From Chitinophagaceae bacterium (lineage in GTDB: Bacteria > Bacteroidota > Bacteroidia > Chitinophagales > Chitinophagaceae), in contig JADJKL010000012.1 in assembly GCA_016706055.1 (NCBI GenBank), forward strand, positions 1-64,000: DNA of 64,000 nt, read 5' to 3'. This document shows, in pieces, positions 59,131 to 64,000 of the stretch; position 1 is the first letter of the stretch; the number at the start of each line of letters is the position of its first letter. Under the pieces are notes generated by a model, which made no database searches, was not told the origin of the DNA, and saw only the letters and a list, made by a program, of their open reading frames with translations. The translations under genes and the position numbers were made by a program.

Positions 59131-61925
59131 TTAGAAATTATATCCGATTGAAAAGCTGATATTGGTGCCGTACTTTCTTTTAATTACAAAAGCATCCGAG
59201 CCCTTATCATACTTGTTGTTATCATTAAGATCAGTATAAAAAATAGCCTGCTTGTTGATAATGTCAGAGACATTCAGCTTTAGCTCACCTTTATTATTAA
59301 AAATCTTTTTAGCAATTTGGAAATCAAGAATCGGACGGGGGTTTTCCCAAACCGGAGGCTGATCGCTGCCTCCTACTAAGGCAATTCTTCTACCAATCTG
59401 ATTAAATAGTAAAGTAGTATTAATCCCGAGCTTCTGAATATCATATTGAACTGCAGCATTGATTAGGTAAGGGCTTTGTCCCTGCATTGATCTATCCAAA
59501 GATTTTACCCGGTTGAATATGTAAGAGAAGTTACCCTGTACGGTAAAGTTTTTAAGTGCTTCGCTGAAATCCAGTTTTTTTCTAAAGTCAAACTCAGCAC
59601 CAAATGCATTTGCTTCTTCAGCATTCAAAAGATTATAAGTGCTCCCATCACCTGAAGCAGGATTGATATATGCTTCTAAAGGGTTTTTAAAATATTTATA
59701 GAATACGCCGAAAGTGAATAACTCGCCAGCTCTTGGATATAATTCGTAACGAATATCAAAATTGCTCACCTTCGTTCTTACTAAAGCAGTGTTGCCTGCA
59801 ACAGTTGCGCCTAAATCAAAATCATAAAATTGAAACGTACTTAATTCCCTGAATTCTGGTCTTACAACAGTTTGAGAAGCAGAAACACGGAAATTTGTTT
59901 TTGCATCAAGCTTATAAGTAAAATTTATGCCGGGCAAATAATCCGTAACCTTACTATACACATGGCGAGGATCGCTTTTACGAACACTTCCTACAATTTG
60001 ATCAAAATCTTCTACCCTTAATCCCCAAACTGCACGATGCTTAGATGTGATCTGATTATCGAACTGAAGAAAGCCTGCATTTAATATTGAATTAGCAATA
60101 TACCTGTAACTGGATCCGGCCAATTCATTAAAATATAATTTATTATCTGACCCATTACCATAATTCTGCGGAGCAAACACCTGATCTTGCGGAAGATTTT
60201 GAAACTGGCTGCTACCAGATGGCAAATAGATTGCGAAAGGTCTTGAATCAAACAAACGATCTTTTACCTGAAAGAAATATCCAGCTTTAATTGTTTGCGA
60301 CAAATTTTTAATCTTAAAGCTCTTTGCCAGATCGCCACCTGCTGTGTAAACATAATCACTCAGGTATCCGAAATAACGGCTACCATTTTTCTGAGATGAT
60401 TTAGAAACAGGAATTAAAATAATATATGGAGAAGAGGCAACTGTAGGATCGTCTTGTACATACTGCACCCTTCTTTGGTCGGGGATATACTGATCCAGAA
60501 TATTGAAACTTCCAAACCAATTTAGCTTAAGACCATACTTCTTAATATTATGCTCACCTGCAAGTTGGGTATTAAAAAATGTGTTTGCTTTAAAAGCTAA
60601 TTCGGTTGCTCTGATATTGTCCGGCGTACCTGCTGTACGTCCTTCATAATCCAATCCTTCTCTTAAAGTAGCATAGTTTGCTGTATTGATATTTAAAATA
60701 TTCTTGAAAGAAATTTTATTATTATTTCCTAATTGCAGTGTAATATTTGCCAATGCCCCGGCTAATACTTCTTTATTATATTTATTATTGAAATAATCAA
60801 AATAGACATCTGCTGTATTATTCTGATACCGGATAATTCTGTTTTCAAACTCCGTTCTTTTATTACTTCTATTATAGTTAACAGCAAATACAGCAGCCAG
60901 TTTATTATTATGGCCAAGCTCTTTTTTAAAGCCGCCATTTAAAGCAAGGCTCTGATTAAATAGCGGAATATTACTCTTTTCCGCTGTCCAAATATTTGCA
61001 AGCGATGCGCCTAATACGGCCTTCTGACCATTATCAAGATTTTCAAATGTTGATTTATTTGGGAAGTCATCAGGCAATCCTCTGAAGCCATTATCAAATC
61101 CAAGAAAATCTGTTTTACTTCCTGTGTAGGTATAGAAATCTTTACCGAGAGTATTCGTATTTATTCCTGTACCGATTTGTATTGAGAAAAAATCTCTTAC
61201 AGGAACATCTTTTGTATTTACTTGTACCAATCCACCAGCCCACTCACCCGGCAACTCCGGAATAAATGCTTTATTGATAACAATATTATCAATCATTGAA
61301 GAAGGAATGATATCGAAGCTGAATGTTTTACGGTCAGGTTCAGTACTGCTTAGCAGAATACCATTTAGCATAGCCTGGTTATAACGGTCTGCTAAACCAC
61401 GAACGACAAGGTATTTACCTTCCTGTACAGATGTACCTGGTACTCTTTTTAAAACTTCCCCAGTATTTTTATCGGGAGACCTGCGAATAGATTCTGCGCT
61501 TACAATTTGTGCTACAGTATTTGTATTCTTTTGAAATGAGATGGCTGAATTGATTGTTTCATTTCTGGCTGAAGATTTTTTGTGGTAATTACTACATTAT
61601 CACCCGTTGTTGCTTTTACTGCTAATACAATATTAAGTTCATTAACCTGATTCCGGATAACTTCTACATCAGTTATTTGCTTTGTTTCATAACCAATTGC
61701 AGAAAATTCCAATTCATATTTTTTTCCGGGTGTAAGGCTCAATGAAAAATTACCAGTAACATCTGAAGTTGTACCTCCGCCACCAATGATTTTAATGGAA
61801 ACACCAGTTAAAGGCTCATTTTTCTCATTTAATACTCTTCCTCCCAATTTTACAGACTGGGCCTGAGAGAAAGAAAAGATACTGATACAAAGTACAGATA
61901 GAATTAGTCGCATCCTGAAATACAT
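59131..61925 (-). pseudogene. TonB-dependent outer-membrane receptor, one frameshift
   Basis: This receptor of about 930 residues takes up a substrate across the outer membrane with TonB energy. The N-terminal part (61512-61925) has a signal peptide and a carboxypeptidase-regulatory-like domain (KLGGRVLNEKNEPLTGVSIKIIGGGG). The frame breaks at a run of six T on the plus strand (61576-61581). One more base restores TTKKSSARNETINSAIS, then the plug SAESIRRSPDKNTGEVLKRVPGTSVQEGKYLVVRGLADRYNQAMLNGILLSSTEP, and the barrel ending NISFSIGYNF. ATG 61913 is an alternative start. A Pho-box-like array lies just upstream. Probably a homopolymer error and not a real lesion. Confidence 0.9.
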
Positions 61926-61942
61926 ATTTTGCTATTTGCCCG

Positions 61943-61986
61943 CAAAGGTGGACTGCTCAGGTTATCCGCATGTTACGTACATGTTA
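61943..61986 (-). promoter_or_regulatory. Pho-box-like triple direct repeat and promoter of the TonB receptor operon
   Basis: On the minus strand three 7-mers, TAACATG, TAACATG and TAACCTG, follow each other with exact 4-bp spacers (61958-61986), that is an 11-bp period. Seven bases downstream lies a -7-like box CACCTTTG (61943-61950). This is the geometry of PhoB-type binding sites overlapping the upstream promoter element. Confidence 0.6.
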
Positions 61987-62026
61987 AGCAATTGTAACCC
62001 AAATATGAATTTAATGTTACCTGAAA

Positions 62027-63358
62027 TCAGAACTTGAATTGTAGTCTGCAAGTGAAGATGTTATCTTTCTGATCTGTTGAAGTACTGCTGAAATTTGTTG
62101 ATTCATTTTTTACAAAATCGTAGTAAAAAATAATTTTTGTCTGCGAGTTGAAATTATGAGCATAACCCAATCCCAATGTGGAGTATTTAATATCGGCAGG
62201 GGTAAGATTAGTTCCAGGCTTTCCTAAATCTGTTTCTTTCACTTTAATATTAGGGTCATACCAATCATATTTTACTATTAATTGATTATTAGTATTGAAA
62301 ATATTTTGCAAAAAATAAAAATAAGCTCCGTCAAAATGACGAACATAAGTAGGAAGTAGTGTTCCGTTGGCATTAGGAATTGTGCCCGGATTTGCAGTAG
62401 TTGTAGATGTGCCCGGCTGTGTGCCAAACCAATATTCTGCTCTCCATTCCGTTTCGCCCCAGCCATGATGCAATTTTAACTGTACATCTCCACCATAATA
62501 ATCCCGGGGAGAGGATTTCCCTATGTTTGATTCAGCAGAATCAGTTATAAATATTTTATCTCCGTTATTGGCAATACCACTTCTGTTTACATACTTAGTT
62601 CCATTCTTCCATCCACCCAGTAATAAAGAAAGTCCACCGCTAATTTCAAAATTTTTAATTGTAACAGGTCGAAGGGTAAAACGGCTAATGAAGTCTTTAT
62701 AACTGTCAAAATCCGTAGTGCCAGCAGAGCCTTGCCCGTTAAAAAAACCGGCATCTAATTTCATCTTATACAGCTTATGTTCTTTTTTTTGTGGCTCGAA
62801 ACTGAACATGACTCCCAAATCTCTTTCCCCTGGCATCAAGATTTGCGACATTCTACCTCTTTCGGGAGTTTCTCTGGATGAGGAACCATGATTAACTTCA
62901 AAGCCAAAAGGTCTTGCAAAAAAACAAGCAGTTAAAGAGAGGTTGCTATTTTTATTTTCAAAGAGTCTGATAAACATATCTCTTACAATTACGCCTCTTT
63001 CTGTAGCATCTATCTGAAATGTAAAAAGTGCCTTTGGTAAACTTCCCTTTGTCAAAAGCAGATAATCCACTTTAAGCCTAGCTCTACGGAGCATAAACCT
63101 GCTTTTTGAATATTGGGAAAAATTTCCTCCTTCAAATGAAGCTGCTCCATCAGCCTGTGCCATCTGAAACTGTGGTTGCATATATCCTGAAATTCTGAGG
63201 TTCTCAAACCTTTTCAAAAAGGGACGAAGTGTATCTTTTATAAAAAAGGAAGAGTCGATATCTGTTAAATAGCGTTGGGAACTACCTGCAAAACAAAATA
63301 AAAATGAGAAAACTCCTGTGAAAAAAGCTTTTTTTATACTGTTTTTTAAAGAAAACAT
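62027..63358 (-). CDS. Phosphate-selective porin-like protein (OprO/OprP family)
   Basis: This 443-residue outer-membrane protein has a signal peptide (FSFLFCFAGSSQ). It matches the phosphate porin family: FENLRISGYMQPQFQMAQADGAASFEGGNFSQYSKSRFMLRRARLKVDYLL, QIDATERGVIVRDMFIRLFENKNSNLSLTACFFARPFGFEVNHGSSSRETPERGRMSQILMPGERDLGVMFSF, and the aromatic end FTCRLQFKF. A second Pho-box-like array lies upstream at 63392-63420. It is divergent from a DUF47 gene, which supports a phosphate role. Confidence 0.85.
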   Translation of the reverse strand: MFSLKNSIKKAFFTGVFSFLFCFAGSSQRYLTDIDSSFFIKDTLRPFLKRFENLRISGYMQPQFQMAQADGAASFEGGNFSQYSKSRFMLRRARLKVDYLLLTKGSLPKALFTFQIDATERGVIVRDMFIRLFENKNSNLSLTACFFARPFGFEVNHGSSSRETPERGRMSQILMPGERDLGVMFSFEPQKKEHKLYKMKLDAGFFNGQGSAGTTDFDSYKDFISRFTLRPVTIKNFEISGGLSLLLGGWKNGTKYVNRSGIANNGDKIFITDSAESNIGKSSPRDYYGGDVQLKLHHGWGETEWRAEYWFGTQPGTSTTTANPGTIPNANGTLLPTYVRHFDGAYFYFLQNIFNTNNQLIVKYDWYDPNIKVKETDLGKPGTNLTPADIKYSTLGLGYAHNFNSQTKIIFYYDFVKNESTNFSSTSTDQKDNIFTCRLQFKF

Positions 63359-63391
63359 AAGCAGTTCTTAAAATTACCGCAATATAAAGTC

Positions 63392-63420
63392 TTTGTTATT
63401 GAAACGTTACCCTAATTTTA
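63392..63420 (-). promoter_or_regulatory. Second Pho-box-like triple repeat
   Basis: On the minus strand TAAAATT, TAACGTT and TAACAAA follow each other with 4-bp spacers (11-bp period), the same geometry as 61958-61986. A -7-like box TTATATTG (63380-63387) lies 4 bp downstream, toward the porin gene. Confidence 0.5.
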
Positions 63421-63480
63421 AATCTATATTATCAAATTATTAATTCTGGCCAAAAAGTCAGGGGCTTAAACTACACCCGG

Positions 63481-63488
63481 TATTTTTG
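63481..63488 (+). promoter_or_regulatory. Predicted -7 box of the DUF47 gene
   Basis: TATTTTTG matches TAnnTTTG and lies 44 bp upstream of the ATG at 63533. The -33 element is not clear. Confidence 0.4.
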
Positions 63489-63532
63489 TAACCAATTCAG
63501 GTAATAAAACTGAACAACTAAAACTAAAACCA

Positions 63533-64000
63533 ATGGCACTTCAATCTTTCCTCAAAATCTTCATGCCCAAAAACAAAATTTTCTTTGAGCTATTTGAAAA
63601 AGTAGCTAATAATGTAGAAAAAATGGGCAGTCTACTTAAAGATGTTGTTGGCGAACCCGATTTTGATAAAAGGGCTACACTTATTGGTCAGCTAGAAGAT
63701 CTTGAACATGCTAATGATGATCTTACACATAATTTATTTACCGAGTTAGGTCGCAACTTTATAACCCCGTTTGATAGAGAAGACATACACTATCTGGCTA
63801 CATCGCTGGATGATGTTGCTGATTATATATATGCAGCGGGCAAAAAAATCAACTTCTATCGTGTAAATCCAAACGACACAGGCTTGCAAAAATTTGCAGA
63901 ACTTATTGAAAAAGGAGCAGAGCAAGTAAAAATTGCTGTAACTGGGCTAAGGGATATGAAAAATATGCGGGGCATAACTGAAGCTTTGGTAAAAATCAAC
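63533..64000 (+). CDS. DUF47/PhoU-like phosphate transport regulator, 3' end cut by window edge
   Basis: The visible 156 residues match the DUF47 family, all-helical PhoU-like proteins encoded with PiT phosphate transporters. They read FLKIFMPKNKIFFELFEKVANNVEKMGSLLKDVV, LEDLEHANDDLTHNLFTELGRNFITPFDREDIHYLATSLDDVADYIYAAGKKINFY. The E/D-rich metal-binding positions (EDLEHANDD, DREDIHYLATSLDDVAD) are visible. In other Bacteroidota a PiT gene follows, which would lie beyond the window. It is divergent from the phosphate-type porin gene. Confidence 0.9.
   Translation, partial: MALQSFLKIFMPKNKIFFELFEKVANNVEKMGSLLKDVVGEPDFDKRATLIGQLEDLEHANDDLTHNLFTELGRNFITPFDREDIHYLATSLDDVADYIYAAGKKINFYRVNPNDTGLQKFAELIEKGAEQVKIAVTGLRDMKNMRGITEALVKIN

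Overview
The window is a low-GC (AT-rich) chromosomal segment from a member of the Bacteroidota, most likely family Chitinophagaceae. Evidence for this is the UpxY-type antiterminator ahead of a capsule operon, TonB receptor/lipoprotein pairs, DUF1501/DUF1800 pairs, TAnnTTTG-like promoter boxes, weak ribosome binding sites and the general protein style. No phage structural genes and no CRISPR array are visible.

Layout. 1-7054 (minus strand) is the start of an exopolysaccharide/capsule operon: UpxY/RfaH-like antiterminator, Wza-like export lipoprotein, Wzc-like tyrosine kinase, a UDP-sugar 4-epimerase, UDP-glucose dehydrogenase and UDP-glucuronate decarboxylase (cut by the window edge). 7564-9311 holds a frameshifted HGSNAT-like acyltransferase and a META-domain protein. 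9365-16836 is the most unusual part, an RNA-metabolism island: RtcB RNA ligase, a broken AAA+ ATPase, a YkuK-like RNase H-fold protein, a compact array of at least five atypical tRNA genes that each end in N-CAA instead of N-CCA, tiny transcription units with small peptides, two 2H phosphoesterases and a PA0069-type radical SAM protein. 16923-19371 is a umuDC locus split by a RAYT transposase flanked by its REP hairpins; related hairpins lie through the neighbouring island. UmuD lacks both catalytic residues.

19394-26278 carries an MBL hydrolase and the cell-shape operon mreB-mreC-mreD-mrdA-rodA. 26505-36700 holds an MFS transporter, a small outer-membrane protein, an alpha/beta hydrolase, tryptophan dioxygenase, purD and three tandem POT peptide transporters. 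36767-44006 holds DUF1501 and DUF1800 proteins, AlkB, a cytochrome c, serS (frameshifted), YbjQ and a cyclophilin. 44084-50831 has two divergent paralogues that join a kinase-like domain to an Omp85-type barrel, one with an extra metallophosphoesterase domain. 50843-57605 holds a PAP2 phosphatase, an SdiA-regulated-like propeller lipoprotein, an HD-PycTM fusion, KorA and two lipoproteins. 57679-64000 is a phosphate-acquisition locus (beta-helix lipoprotein, TonB receptor, phosphate-type porin, DUF47/PhoU-like protein) with two Pho-box-like arrays of 11-bp period.

Caution on data quality: at least four genes (acyltransferase, third POT, TonB receptor, serS) are interrupted by 1-2 base losses, three of the genes at homopolymers. 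serS should be essential, so many of these are probably sequencing errors and not real pseudogenes. All functional statements come from reading the sequence and from family knowledge; no search was run.
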